Assembly (NCBI RefSeq): GCF_000022605.2
Contig: NC_013454.1
Coordinates: 186,001-250,000, forward strand
DNA length: 64,000 nt
From: Blattabacterium sp. (Blattella germanica) str. Bge
Lineage (GTDB): Bacteria; Bacteroidota; Bacteroidia; Flavobacteriales; Blattabacteriaceae
Reading direction: 5' to 3'
This document shows, piece after piece, positions 28,308 to 37,116 of the stretch (the stretch's first letter is position 1; every line of letters begins with the position of its first letter). The position numbers and the translations under genes are program-made. The notes beneath the pieces were generated by a model. That model was given only the letters and a program-made list of their open reading frames with translations. It was not told the origin of the DNA and searched no databases.

Positions 28308-29192
28308 ATGAAAAAATTATATGGAACAGGTGTAGCGTTAGTTACTCCTTTTAAAAAGGATGAAAAAATCGACTTCTATGGACTTGAAAAACTAGTGAAA
28401 TATGTTTTAGATAATGAAGTCGATTATTTGGTAGCATTAGGAACTACAGCTGAAACAGCTACTTTAAAAAGAGAAGAAAAACAAGATATTGTTGAATGCA
28501 TTCAAAGTGCAAATTATAAACAATTACCCTTAATATTGGGAGTAGGGGGGAACAATACTATAGATATTGTAAATCAAATAAACAGTATAAAAAGTTTATC
28601 AGATTTTTATGCTGTTCTTTCAGTCTCACCTTATTACAATAGACCATCTCAAGAAGGAATATATGAACACTTTAAATCTATTGTGAATTTCACAGAAGCT
28701 GATATTATTATTTATAATGTTCCTAAAAGAACAGGTTCTAATGTTATGCCAGAAACGGTTTTACGTTTAGCTAATAATTTTGAAAAAATAATAGGAATTA
28801 AAGAAGCTTCTGGAAATATTTTACAATCTTATAAAATTATAGAAAAAAAACCAAAAAATTTTAGTGTTATATCAGGAGATGATTTTATTACTTTGCCTGT
28901 CATATTGGGAGGAGGAGAAGGAGTTATTTCTGTAATAGCTCAAGGTTTTCCTGATAAAGTGTCTCAAATGGTTTCTTTAGCTAGGAAAAGTCAAGTAGAA
29001 AAATCTTTTTCTATTTTTTATAAAATGATTGAAATGATAGATCTTATTTATGAAGAAGGAAATCCTACAGGGATTAAAACTTTTTTAAATATAATAGGAA
29101 TATGCAATCCATATGTTAGATTACCTTTACTAATTGGTAGTTCTTCTTTAAAAAATAAAATGTTAAATTTATTGAAACAAATCAACTCATAG
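28308..29192 (+). CDS. dapA: 4-hydroxy-tetrahydrodipicolinate synthase
   Basis: Condenses pyruvate with aspartate semialdehyde, first committed step to diaminopimelate and lysine. The Schiff-base Lys lies in GIKEASGN, the catalytic Tyr in SPYYNRPSQEG, and the two Thr in ALGTTAETATL (45-53), where the usual Gly after TT is Ala. 294 residues is normal. The upstream 128 bases hold no gene and no clear promoter match. Confidence 0.96.
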   Translation: MKKLYGTGVALVTPFKKDEKIDFYGLEKLVKYVLDNEVDYLVALGTTAETATLKREEKQDIVECIQSANYKQLPLILGVGGNNTIDIVNQINSIKSLSDFYAVLSVSPYYNRPSQEGIYEHFKSIVNFTEADIIIYNVPKRTGSNVMPETVLRLANNFEKIIGIKEASGNILQSYKIIEKKPKNFSVISGDDFITLPVILGGGEGVISVIAQGFPDKVSQMVSLARKSQVEKSFSIFYKMIEMIDLIYEEGNPTGIKTFLNIIGICNPYVRLPLLIGSSSLKNKMLNLLKQINS

Positions 29193-29200
29193 CAATCGAT

Positions 29201-29695
29201 ATGCTTAGCGAAAAAATACAAATAGGATTAATAAAACAATTAAATAGAGAATCAGAATCCTCTCAATTGTATTTATCTATGGCTTCTTGGGTAGAAAAAA
29301 AAGGTTTTGAAGGAATATGCGAGTTTTTATACGATCATTCACATGAAGAAAGAATGCATATGTTGAAATTAATAAGGTATATTAATAAAAGAGGTGGGGT
29401 TGTAGTTTTGGATAATATTTTCATTAGAAAAATAACATATAAATCTTTGAAAGAATTATTTCAAACATTATTTAAACATGAGAAAGAGATTTCTAATGAA
29501 ATCAATCTTTTGCTAGAATTATCTTTACAAGAAAAAGATTATTTTACATACAATTTTTTGCAATGGTACGTTGAAGAACAAATAGAAGAAGAAACTTTAA
29601 GTAAAATGATTTTAGATAAGATCGAATTAATAGGAGAAGATAAAGGAGGATTATATTTATTTGATAAAGATATAAAAAATTTTCATAAAAAATAA
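29201..29695 (+). CDS. Ferritin (non-haem)
   Basis: 164-residue four-helix iron-storage protein. Ferroxidase ligands are visible: Glu in NRESESSQLYL, the EERMH pair (Glu and His) and Glu in the later LQWYVEEQIEEE segment. It starts 8 bases after the dapA stop, so likely on the same transcript. Iron storage and oxidative-stress protection are the probable roles. Confidence 0.93.
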   Translation: MLSEKIQIGLIKQLNRESESSQLYLSMASWVEKKGFEGICEFLYDHSHEERMHMLKLIRYINKRGGVVVLDNIFIRKITYKSLKELFQTLFKHEKEISNEINLLLELSLQEKDYFTYNFLQWYVEEQIEEETLSKMILDKIELIGEDKGGLYLFDKDIKNFHKK

Positions 29696-29784
29696 GAATT
29701 TTGTTAATTCTATTAAATCATGATTTTTTTTGAAAGTTCCTCTTATGAAATTATTTTTTTACTATTAAAAAAACTCAAAAAATT

Positions 29785-30099
29785 ATGAATTTTTTAAGAG
29801 ATCTAACACATATTCCAATAAATACTGAAACTATAGATCGTGTTCAATTAGAAAAAAAATCAGGAAAAAACATATATGAAACTATATGCATTTTAGAAAA
29901 GATAAGTCAAAAGATGAGCGATGATATAAAGACAGATTTGGATAGCAGGTTGGAAGAATTCAATTTTATGAATAAAAACAATTTAGAAGAGATTTTTGAG
30001 AATAAAGAACAAATAGAATTATCAAGATTTTACGAAAAACTTCCAAAAGCTACATCTATATCTATTCAATATTTATTGGACGAAAAGATAAGAATATAA
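29785..30099 (+). CDS. rpoZ: RNA polymerase omega subunit, Bacteroidota (Rpb6-like) form
   Basis: 104 residues. The core NIYETICILEKISQKMSDDI, then EEFNFMNKNNLEEIFENKEQ, and the tail RFYEKLPKATSISIQYLLD match the flavobacterial omega/Rpb6 family very closely. Omega helps fold and hold beta'. In free-living Flavobacteriia it lies next to bamD and coaBC; here both neighbours are different, suggesting local gene loss. Confidence 0.85.
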   Translation: MNFLRDLTHIPINTETIDRVQLEKKSGKNIYETICILEKISQKMSDDIKTDLDSRLEEFNFMNKNNLEEIFENKEQIELSRFYEKLPKATSISIQYLLDEKIRI

Positions 30100-30101
30100 A
30101 T

Positions 30102-30764
30102 TTATTTTATTTTATTTTTATAATCTGTTAAAAATTTTTCTAATCCCGTATTTGTCAACGGATGATTTAACAGAGAATAAATAACTTTTATAGGAGTGGT
30201 TACTGCATAGATCCCAATTTTTGAGCACTCTATAATATGGAGAGGATTACGTATAGATGCTGCTAAAATTTTTGTTTCAAAATGATAATTGTCATATATT
30301 TTTTTTATTTCTCTTATTAAATTTAATCCATCATAAGAAACATCGTCTATTCTTCCTATAAAGGGAGAAACATAAGTAGCGCCAACTTTAGCGGCTAAAA
30401 TAGCTTGACCTGTAGAAAAAACGAGAGTGCAATTGGTTTTAATTTTTTTATTGGAAAAATATTTAATAGCTTTGATTCCATCAAACGTAATAGGTACTTT
30501 AACTACAATTTTGGGATGAAGAAGAGATAATTTTTCTCCTTCTCGAATCATTTTTGTATAATTTGTGTTGATCACTTCTGCACTTACATCTTCTTCATTT
30601 TTCATCAGTTTGCATATGGATATATAATGATCCTGAATTTCTTTTTGGCTATAAACAGATTCCTTAGAAATTAAGGATGGATTTGTTGTTACTCCATCTA
30701 ATATTCCAAGAGACCTTGCTTCATTAATTTCTTTTAAATTTGCTGTATCTACAAAAAATTTCAT
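30102..30764 (-). CDS. fsa: Small transaldolase / fructose-6-phosphate aldolase-like protein
   Basis: 220-residue single-domain aldolase of the TalC/MipB group. MKFFVDTANLKEI opens the protein; TTNPSLI and the Schiff-base Lys in IVVKVP are visible. It acts either as transaldolase in the pentose phosphate pathway or as F6P aldolase; sequence alone does not decide, and the former is more likely in a reduced genome. Only 2 bases separate its stop from that of convergent rpoZ. Confidence 0.9.
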   Translation of the reverse strand: MKFFVDTANLKEINEARSLGILDGVTTNPSLISKESVYSQKEIQDHYISICKLMKNEEDVSAEVINTNYTKMIREGEKLSLLHPKIVVKVPITFDGIKAIKYFSNKKIKTNCTLVFSTGQAILAAKVGATYVSPFIGRIDDVSYDGLNLIREIKKIYDNYHFETKILAASIRNPLHIIECSKIGIYAVTTPIKVIYSLLNHPLTNTGLEKFLTDYKNKIK

Positions 30765-30839
30765 AATTCATATATCATTTTGAATACAAATTTATTTAAA
30801 ATTTTTTTATCATGAAATTTATAGTTTTTACTGTTGTAA

Positions 30840-30862
30840 ACAGATTTTTATCAAAAATCTGT
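30840..30862. promoter_or_regulatory. Perfect inverted repeat upstream of lpdA
   Basis: ACAGATTTTT-ATC-AAAAATCTGT gives two 10-base arms around a 3-base centre, 30 bases before the lpdA ATG. A smaller repeat TTTAC-TGTT-GTAAA overlaps its left side. No U-tract follows, so a terminator is unlikely; it may be an operator or a leader hairpin. Confidence 0.45.
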
Positions 30863-30892
30863 AAATTTATCGAATTATTATAAGTCTATTCT

Positions 30893-32284
30893 ATGCATTT
30901 TGATGTTATTATTTTAGGAAGTGGGCCTGGAGGTTATGTAGCTTCTATACGTGCAGCACAACTTGGAATGAAAACAGCTCTAATTGAAAAAGAATCTCTT
31001 GGAGGAGTTTGTTTAAATTGGGGATGTATTCCTACTAAATCGCTTTTAAATAGTGCAAAAATTTTACAATCTATAAAAAAAGATGGAAAACTTTTTGGAA
31101 TAAAAAATGAACAAATTCAAATAGATTATCCTAAAATAATCTCTAAAAGTAGAAACGTAGTAGAAAAAATGAGAAAAGGAATTTCATTTTTAATGAAAAA
31201 AAATGGAATTCATGTTATTGATGGAAATGGAATATTAAAGAAAGGAAAAAAAATTGAAGTTTTTGAAAATGAAAAAAATGTGGCAGAATATTCTGCTTCA
31301 CATATCATTATTTCTACTGGAGCAATTCCTAAAATTGAAGAAGAATTTAAATATGATGGAAAAAAAGTTATAACATATAGAGAAGCTCTTTCTTTATCTT
31401 TTTTGCCAAAAAGAATGATTATTATAGGGTCAGGCTCTATCGGATTAGAATTTGCTTATTTTTATCATTCTATGGGAACACATGTTACCATTATAGAAAT
31501 TTGTACAAAACTTTTTCCAAATGGAGATGAAGAAATATCCGATCATTTAAAATATTCATTTGAAAAAATGGGAATTAAATGCTACACATCTTCTTCTATA
31601 AAAAAAATAGAAACTCATGATGATAGAATCATTGTAGAAATAAAATATTCTTCAGAAAATATTTTTTTAGAGGCAGAATCAGTACTTTACGCTATTGGAA
31701 TTGTTCCTAACATTAAATCTATCGGATTGGAAGAGATAGGAATCCAAATTGATAAAGGATTTATTGTTGTAGATGAAAATTATCAAACAAATGTAGATGG
31801 ATATTATGCTATTGGAGATGTTATTAAAACTCCTTCTTTGGCACATGTAGCTTCACATGAAGGAATTAATTGTATTGAAAATATAAAGGGATTAAATTGT
31901 CAAAAAATAGATTATAATAATATTCCAAAATGTGTTTATTCTTTTCCTGAAATTGCTTCAGTAGGATATACTGAAAAAGAATCTAAAGAAAAAGGATTTC
32001 AGATTAAAGTAGCTAAGTTTCCATTTAGCGCTCTTGGAAGAGCTATTTCTGATGAAAATACTGATGGTTTTATTAAAGTAATTTTTGATGCTAAATATGA
32101 TGAGTGGTTAGGATGTCATATGATTGGAAACAATGTGACAGATTTAATTTCAGAAGTAGTAGTAGCAAGAAAATTAGAAGCTACCAGTTACGAAATTCTA
32201 GGAAGTATACATCCTCATCCTTCATTAAGTGAATCTATTTTCGAATCTGTAGCTAACGCTTATGGAAGAGCGATTCATTTATAA
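30893..32284 (+). CDS. lpdA: Dihydrolipoyl dehydrogenase (E3 / L protein)
   Basis: Flavoprotein that reoxidises lipoamide in 2-oxoacid dehydrogenases and glycine cleavage. FAD motif GSGPGGY near residue 10; redox disulfide Cys40-Cys45 in GGVCLNWGCIPTKS; NAD motif GSGSIGLEFA near residue 180; active-site His-Glu in HPHPSLSE. 463 residues is normal. It is probably shared with GcvT's complex. Confidence 0.97.
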   Translation: MHFDVIILGSGPGGYVASIRAAQLGMKTALIEKESLGGVCLNWGCIPTKSLLNSAKILQSIKKDGKLFGIKNEQIQIDYPKIISKSRNVVEKMRKGISFLMKKNGIHVIDGNGILKKGKKIEVFENEKNVAEYSASHIIISTGAIPKIEEEFKYDGKKVITYREALSLSFLPKRMIIIGSGSIGLEFAYFYHSMGTHVTIIEICTKLFPNGDEEISDHLKYSFEKMGIKCYTSSSIKKIETHDDRIIVEIKYSSENIFLEAESVLYAIGIVPNIKSIGLEEIGIQIDKGFIVVDENYQTNVDGYYAIGDVIKTPSLAHVASHEGINCIENIKGLNCQKIDYNNIPKCVYSFPEIASVGYTEKESKEKGFQIKVAKFPFSALGRAISDENTDGFIKVIFDAKYDEWLGCHMIGNNVTDLISEVVVARKLEATSYEILGSIHPHPSLSESIFESVANAYGRAIHL

Positions 32285-32432
32285 ACAGCTTTTCATTTAA
32301 TAAAATTAAATATTATTCTGTGTTTATTTTGTATTTCCACAATCACAACACAACACATTGCATATTATTTAAAAAAAACCTCTTTATATCTGCTGTGTTT
32401 TCTTTGCATAAGATTCATAATTTTATTGTTTT

Positions 32433-32999
32433 ATGATACATATTATATTGTTTGGCCCTCCAGGATGTGGAAAAGGTACTCAAGCTAAAATTATTGCGAA
32501 TAAATTTGGTTTTATTCACTTATCTACTGGTATGATATTTAGAAATCATATGAAGAGAAAAACGAATTTAGGAAAACTTGCTAGTTGTTATATTGATAAA
32601 GGAATATTAGTTCCCGATAAAATAACTACAAATATGTTAAATATAGAAATTCAAAAACATTTTTATGCTAAAGGAATTATTTATGATGGATATCCTAGAA
32701 CAAAAAATCAGATTTTTTCTTTAGAAAAAATTTTAAAAAAATTCGTTTTAGGAAAAATAGATATCATTTTTTATTTTTTTATTCAAAAAAATTTGATAAT
32801 AGATAGATTATTAAAAAGAGGAAAAAAAAGTAACCGTAATGATGATACAAATATTATAATAGTTCAAAGAAGAATAGAAGAATATGACAAAGAAACTGCT
32901 TTGATTTGGAATCACAATCCTAAATGGGAAAATAACATAATCAAATTAAATGCTTCTTTATCCGAAGAAAAAATTTCTATTTTTATAGAAAAAAAATAA
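32433..32999 (+). CDS. adk: Adenylate kinase
   Basis: ATP + AMP = 2 ADP. P-loop GPPGCGKGT at residues 8-16, AMP-binding STGMIFR and DGYPRTKNQ. The LID is the short form without a zinc site (GKKSNRNDD). 188 residues matches the flavobacterial short type. A spacer of 148 bases upstream holds only A/T-rich repeats. Confidence 0.96.
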   Translation: MIHIILFGPPGCGKGTQAKIIANKFGFIHLSTGMIFRNHMKRKTNLGKLASCYIDKGILVPDKITTNMLNIEIQKHFYAKGIIYDGYPRTKNQIFSLEKILKKFVLGKIDIIFYFFIQKNLIIDRLLKRGKKSNRNDDTNIIIVQRRIEEYDKETALIWNHNPKWENNIIKLNASLSEEKISIFIEKK

Positions 33000-33007
33000 A
33001 AAAATTT

Positions 33008-33994
33008 ATGAAGAATAGTTTTGTTGATTTTATAAAAATTTTTTGCAAAAGTGGAGATGGGGGGTCTGGATGTATTCATTTTTATAGAGACAAACATATA
33101 ACTAGAGGAGGGCCTGACGGAGGTTCAGGGGGAAAAGGTGGAGACATTATTATTCAAGGAAATTCTCATATTCATACTTTTCTTCATTTAAGATATAATA
33201 AACATTGGATTGCGAAATCAGGATCTTCTGGAAAAGGAAATAATATTACTGGTTCCAATGGAAAAAATTTATTAATAGAAGTACCTGTAGGAACCGTTGT
33301 GAAAGATGAAAAGAAAAATATAATAACAGAAATTACTAAAAATCATGAAAAAAAAATTTTATTTGAAGGAGGAAAAGGAGGAAAAGGAAACGCTTTTTTT
33401 AAGAATTCAATACACAAATCTCCTTATTATGCGCAACCAGGAATAAAAAAAAAAGGGAATTGGATTTTTTTGGAATTAAAAATTTTAGCAGATGTTGGAT
33501 TAATTGGATTTCCAAATACTGGAAAATCGACTTTACTTTCTGTCATCACAAAGGCTAAACCTAAAATAGGAAATTTTTCTTTTACTACTAAGGTCCCACA
33601 TTTAGGTGTAGTAAAAATGGATTTTAATTCTTTTTTGGTAGCAGATATTCCAGGAATTATAGAAAAGGCATCAGAAGGAAAAGGTTTAGGTCATTTTTTT
33701 CTTAGACATGCAGAACGAAATTCTGTTTTGTTGTTTTTAATTTCTTCAGAAACAAAAAATAAAATACAAGAATATTTCATTTTGTTAAATGAACTAAAGA
33801 AATTTAATTCAAATTTTTTGAATAAAAAACGTTTGTTAGCAATTTCAAAATCAGATTTGATTAATAGAAAAAAAAAAGACGAAGTAAAAAAAATATTTTT
33901 GAATTCAAAAGAAGATATCATTTTCATTTCTTCTTTTACAAAAGAAGGATTAATAGAATTGAAAGAAAAATTATGGAACTTAATTCAAAGTTGA
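33008..33994 (+). CDS. obgE: Obg GTPase (50S assembly)
   Basis: 328 residues: N-terminal glycine-rich Obg domain (GDGGSGCIHF, GGPDGGSGGKGGD), then a GTPase domain with G1 GFPNTGKST, G3 DIPGIIE and G4 SKSD. It binds late 50S intermediates and responds to ppGpp. The C-terminal OCT domain is absent, as in many short Obg proteins. It follows adk by 8 bases and converges on clpX. Confidence 0.95.
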   Translation: MKNSFVDFIKIFCKSGDGGSGCIHFYRDKHITRGGPDGGSGGKGGDIIIQGNSHIHTFLHLRYNKHWIAKSGSSGKGNNITGSNGKNLLIEVPVGTVVKDEKKNIITEITKNHEKKILFEGGKGGKGNAFFKNSIHKSPYYAQPGIKKKGNWIFLELKILADVGLIGFPNTGKSTLLSVITKAKPKIGNFSFTTKVPHLGVVKMDFNSFLVADIPGIIEKASEGKGLGHFFLRHAERNSVLLFLISSETKNKIQEYFILLNELKKFNSNFLNKKRLLAISKSDLINRKKKDEVKKIFLNSKEDIIFISSFTKEGLIELKEKLWNLIQS

Positions 33995-34003
33995 TGTTTA
34001 ATA

Positions 34004-35209
34004 TCAGTTAATTATTTTATTCATTACTATATTTTCATCTATATTTAAAACAGGTTGAGTCTTTTCTATGTCATACATATAATCCAAAAAAATTTTTTCA
34101 CAAAAAGTACGTAGACCTCTTGCTCCAAGACCAACTTGAAAAGTTTTATCTGCTATAACATCTAAAGCTTTATCTGTTATATTCATAGATATATTATCCA
34201 TATTAAATAATTTTTGATATTGTTTGATTAAAGCATTTTTTGGCTCTAACAAAATCCTCTTCAACATATTTTTATTCAATGGATGTAAATAAGTGATAAC
34301 AGGAAATCTCCCTATAAGTTCTGGAATTAATCCAAAATTTTTCAGATCTGTAGAAATAATGTTTTTCAAATAATTATTGTTTTTTTTTACTCTTTCTTGA
34401 GTAAGAAAACCTATTGGAATTTTTTCAATTCTATCAGAAACAATTTTTTCTATACCATCAAATGTTCCTCCAGCTATAAATAATATGTTTTCAGTATTTA
34501 TTGGTATCATTTTTTGATCTGGATGTTTTCTTCCTCCTTGTGGAGGAACATTGATCACTGATCCTTCTAATATTTTAAGTAAAGCTTGTTGCACTCCTTC
34601 TCCAGAGACATCTCTTGTAATAGAAGGATTATTGTTTTTTCTAGAAATTTTATCTATTTCATCCAGAAAAATGATCCCTTTTTCAGCAGAATTTATATCG
34701 TAATCTACGGATTGTAATAATTTGGTCAATATAGATTCTACATCTTCTCCTACGTATCCAGCTTCAGTTAAAGTGGTAGCGTCAGCTATTGCAAAAGGAA
34801 CTTTCAAAAGTTTTGAAATACTTCTTGCCAGTAAAGTTTTTCCTGTTCCTGTATTCCCTATTAATAATATATTAGATTTTTCTATTTCTACATCTTCATT
34901 TTCATTTTTTTGGTTTTTTGAATGAAGAATTCTTTTATAATGATTGTATACAGCAACAGAAAGAATTTTTTTTGCCTCATTTTGTTCTACGACATGTTTA
35001 TCTAAAAAAGATTTGATTTCTTTAGGTTTTTTTATTTTTTTTTGTGAAAATCCATTTTTTTTTTTTTCAGCGTCTAAAAATTTTTTATGAATTATAAAAT
35101 AAGTTTTTTCTATACAAAAATTACAAATGTGACCGCTAATCCCCGATATAAGAAAAGTGATTTCATTTTTTTTTCTTCCACAAAAATTACATTTTAATAA
35201 GTCTTCCAT
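34004..35209 (-). CDS. clpX: ATP-dependent Clp protease ATP-binding subunit ClpX
   Basis: 401 residues. N-terminal zinc domain with Cys7, Cys10, Cys29 and Cys32; Walker A GNTGTGKT; Walker B IIFLDEIDKI; and the IGF loop in KIPIGFLTQ that docks on ClpP, so it should still work as a protease partner. An A13 tract (T13 at 35055-35067 on the plus strand) lies in the AEKKKNGF codons; slippage there would truncate most of the protein. It starts 27 bases downstream of the SRP RNA gene. Confidence 0.96.
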   Translation of the reverse strand: MEDLLKCNFCGRKKNEITFLISGISGHICNFCIEKTYFIIHKKFLDAEKKKNGFSQKKIKKPKEIKSFLDKHVVEQNEAKKILSVAVYNHYKRILHSKNQKNENEDVEIEKSNILLIGNTGTGKTLLARSISKLLKVPFAIADATTLTEAGYVGEDVESILTKLLQSVDYDINSAEKGIIFLDEIDKISRKNNNPSITRDVSGEGVQQALLKILEGSVINVPPQGGRKHPDQKMIPINTENILFIAGGTFDGIEKIVSDRIEKIPIGFLTQERVKKNNNYLKNIISTDLKNFGLIPELIGRFPVITYLHPLNKNMLKRILLEPKNALIKQYQKLFNMDNISMNITDKALDVIADKTFQVGLGARGLRTFCEKIFLDYMYDIEKTQPVLNIDENIVMNKIIN

Positions 35210-35236
35210 AAATTTTTATTCCATCTTTCATATAAA

Positions 35237-35340
35237 TGGAGCAAGCTGAACTACATCACATCGCTACAAAACCTAGTTACCTTTGCTGTGTTCCCACCCT
35301 GGAGGATTCATAGGGAGCTGATTGTGTAGAACTTGCTCCA
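35237..35340 (-). ncRNA. ffs: Signal recognition particle RNA (4.5S-type)
   Basis: TGGAGCAAG and CTTGCTCCA at the ends pair to close the molecule. On the minus strand the inner part has the helix 8 features: AGGGTGGGAAC tetraloop region, the ACAGCAAAGGTAACT symmetric-loop strand, and the closing TGTAGCGATGTGATGTAG segment. The length of about 104 bases matches bacterial small SRP RNA. A TATATTTA box about 10 bases upstream resembles TAnnTTTG with one mismatch. Confidence 0.88.
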
Positions 35341-35362
35341 AATTTGGTAAATATAAAAAAAA

Positions 35363-35429
35363 ATCATAAATTCTCATTTTTTATAAATAAAAATTCACAT
35401 TCTGTGAAATGAAAATTTTTTATGATTAT
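35363..35429. repeat. Nested inverted repeats upstream of pyrG
   Basis: Outer arms AATCATAAA and a near-complement ending TTTATGATT enclose TTCACA-TTC-TGTGAA (35394-35408), a perfect 6-base inverted repeat. They lie between the divergent SRP RNA and pyrG genes; the role is unknown and the outer arms are A/T-rich. Confidence 0.3.
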
Positions 35430-35478
35430 TAATTCATAATCAAAACTATTTATTCGCATTATTTCATTTTCATTTTTG

Positions 35479-37116
35479 ATGGAAACAAAATATATTTTTG
35501 TTACAGGAGGAGTCACCTCTTCTTTGGGAAAAGGAATAGTTTCAGCTTCATTAGGTATGTTATTGAAAGCTAGAGGGTATAGAGTTTCTATTTTAAAATT
35601 AGATCCTTATTTCAATATAGATCCAGGAACTTTAAATCCTTATGAACATGGAGAGTGTTTTGTGACTAAAGATGGTGCAGAAACAGATTTAGATTTAGGT
35701 CATTATGAACGATTTTTAAATGAACCTACTACTAAAGAAAACAATGTAACATCTGGATTGATATATAAAACGGTTATAGATAATGAAAGAAAAGGAAATT
35801 ATTTAGGAAAGACAGTGCAGGTGATTCCTCACATTACTAATGAAATTAAAAGACGTATTAAAATACTTGGAGAGTCAAAAAATAATGATGTTGTTATTAC
35901 TGAAATAGGAGGAACAGTAGGGGACATAGAAAGTTTGCCGTATATTGAATCAGTTCGTCAACTCAAGTGGGAATTGGGAAAGTTTAATGGGTTGGTAATT
36001 CATTTAACATTACTTCCCCATATTGCAGTAACTGGAGAAATTAAAACCAAACCAACACAACATTCTGTTCGTAATTTAATGGAAAATGGAATTCAAGCAG
36101 ATATTATTGTCTGCAGAACAGAAAAACATATTTCCAAAGAAATTAGAGAAAAATTAGCTTTGTTTTGCAATGTAAAGCCAAAACATGTTATAGAATCAAT
36201 TGATACTAAAATTATATACGAAATTCCTTGCTTATTACATTTACAAAATTTTGATCAAGTTGTATTAAATCATTTAAATTTATCTACCATAGTTTCTCCT
36301 AATTTAAAAAAATGGAAAATTTTTATAAAAAAATATAAAAATCCAAAATTTGAAACACAAATAGCATTAGTAGGAAAATATGTTTCTTTACGCGATTCTT
36401 ACAAATCAATTACTGAAGCATTAATTCATGCAGGAACTGAAAATGAAACTTATGTTAATATAAAATGGATTTATTCGGAAATGATAAAGGAAAAAAATAT
36501 AAAAAAATATTTTGAGGGAATTTCAGGAATTTTGGTAGCTCCAGGATTTGGAAATAGAGGTATAGAAGGAAAAATTCTAGCAGCAAAATATGCAAGAGAG
36601 AACAATATTCCATTTCTTGGAATTTGTTTAGGAATGCAAATTGCTGTTATTGAATTCGCTAGAAATGTTCTTGGCTTAAAAAAAGCAGAAAGTTGCGAAA
36701 CAAATCCATATACTTCTCATCCAGTAATCTGTTTAATAGAAAAACAAAAAAAATTAATCTATAAAGGAGGAACTATGCGTTTAGGAAATTGGAAATGTAC
36801 ACTATTAGAAGGATCAAAAATATTTTCTATTTATGGAGGAAAAAAAGAGGTCTTAGAAAGACATCGTCACAGATATGAATTTAATAATAATTATTTAGAA
36901 TATTTTTCTAATGCTGGAATGAAACCAGTTGGAATTAATACAGATACAGGTTTGGTGGAAGCAATAGAGTTGGAAAATCATGTTTTTTTCTTAGGAGTTC
37001 AATATCATCCAGAATATCAGAGCACAGTAACTAATCCACATCCTTTGTTCACTAACTTTATACAAGTTTCTAAAAATTACAAATTTTTTGACTATCAGAA
37101 TTCTTCTTATATATGA
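35479..37116 (+). CDS. pyrG: CTP synthase
   Basis: Makes CTP from UTP with glutamine. Synthetase domain: GVTSSLGKGI P-loop, DPYFNIDPGT and HGECFVTKDGAETDLDLGHYERF-type region. Glutaminase domain: GICLGMQ with the catalytic Cys, and HPEYQS near the end. 545 residues is normal. ATG at 35479 is preferred over TTG at 35476. The stop overlaps the yidC start (ATGA). Confidence 0.97.
   Translation: METKYIFVTGGVTSSLGKGIVSASLGMLLKARGYRVSILKLDPYFNIDPGTLNPYEHGECFVTKDGAETDLDLGHYERFLNEPTTKENNVTSGLIYKTVIDNERKGNYLGKTVQVIPHITNEIKRRIKILGESKNNDVVITEIGGTVGDIESLPYIESVRQLKWELGKFNGLVIHLTLLPHIAVTGEIKTKPTQHSVRNLMENGIQADIIVCRTEKHISKEIREKLALFCNVKPKHVIESIDTKIIYEIPCLLHLQNFDQVVLNHLNLSTIVSPNLKKWKIFIKKYKNPKFETQIALVGKYVSLRDSYKSITEALIHAGTENETYVNIKWIYSEMIKEKNIKKYFEGISGILVAPGFGNRGIEGKILAAKYARENNIPFLGICLGMQIAVIEFARNVLGLKKAESCETNPYTSHPVICLIEKQKKLIYKGGTMRLGNWKCTLLEGSKIFSIYGGKKEVLERHRHRYEFNNNYLEYFSNAGMKPVGINTDTGLVEAIELENHVFFLGVQYHPEYQSTVTNPHPLFTNFIQVSKNYKFFDYQNSSYI

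Noticed and set aside
32295..32311. ATTTAAT-AAA-ATTAAAT after lpdA as a terminator
   Set aside because: Seven A/T pairs only, without a T-tract; chance repeats of this type are frequent at this base composition.
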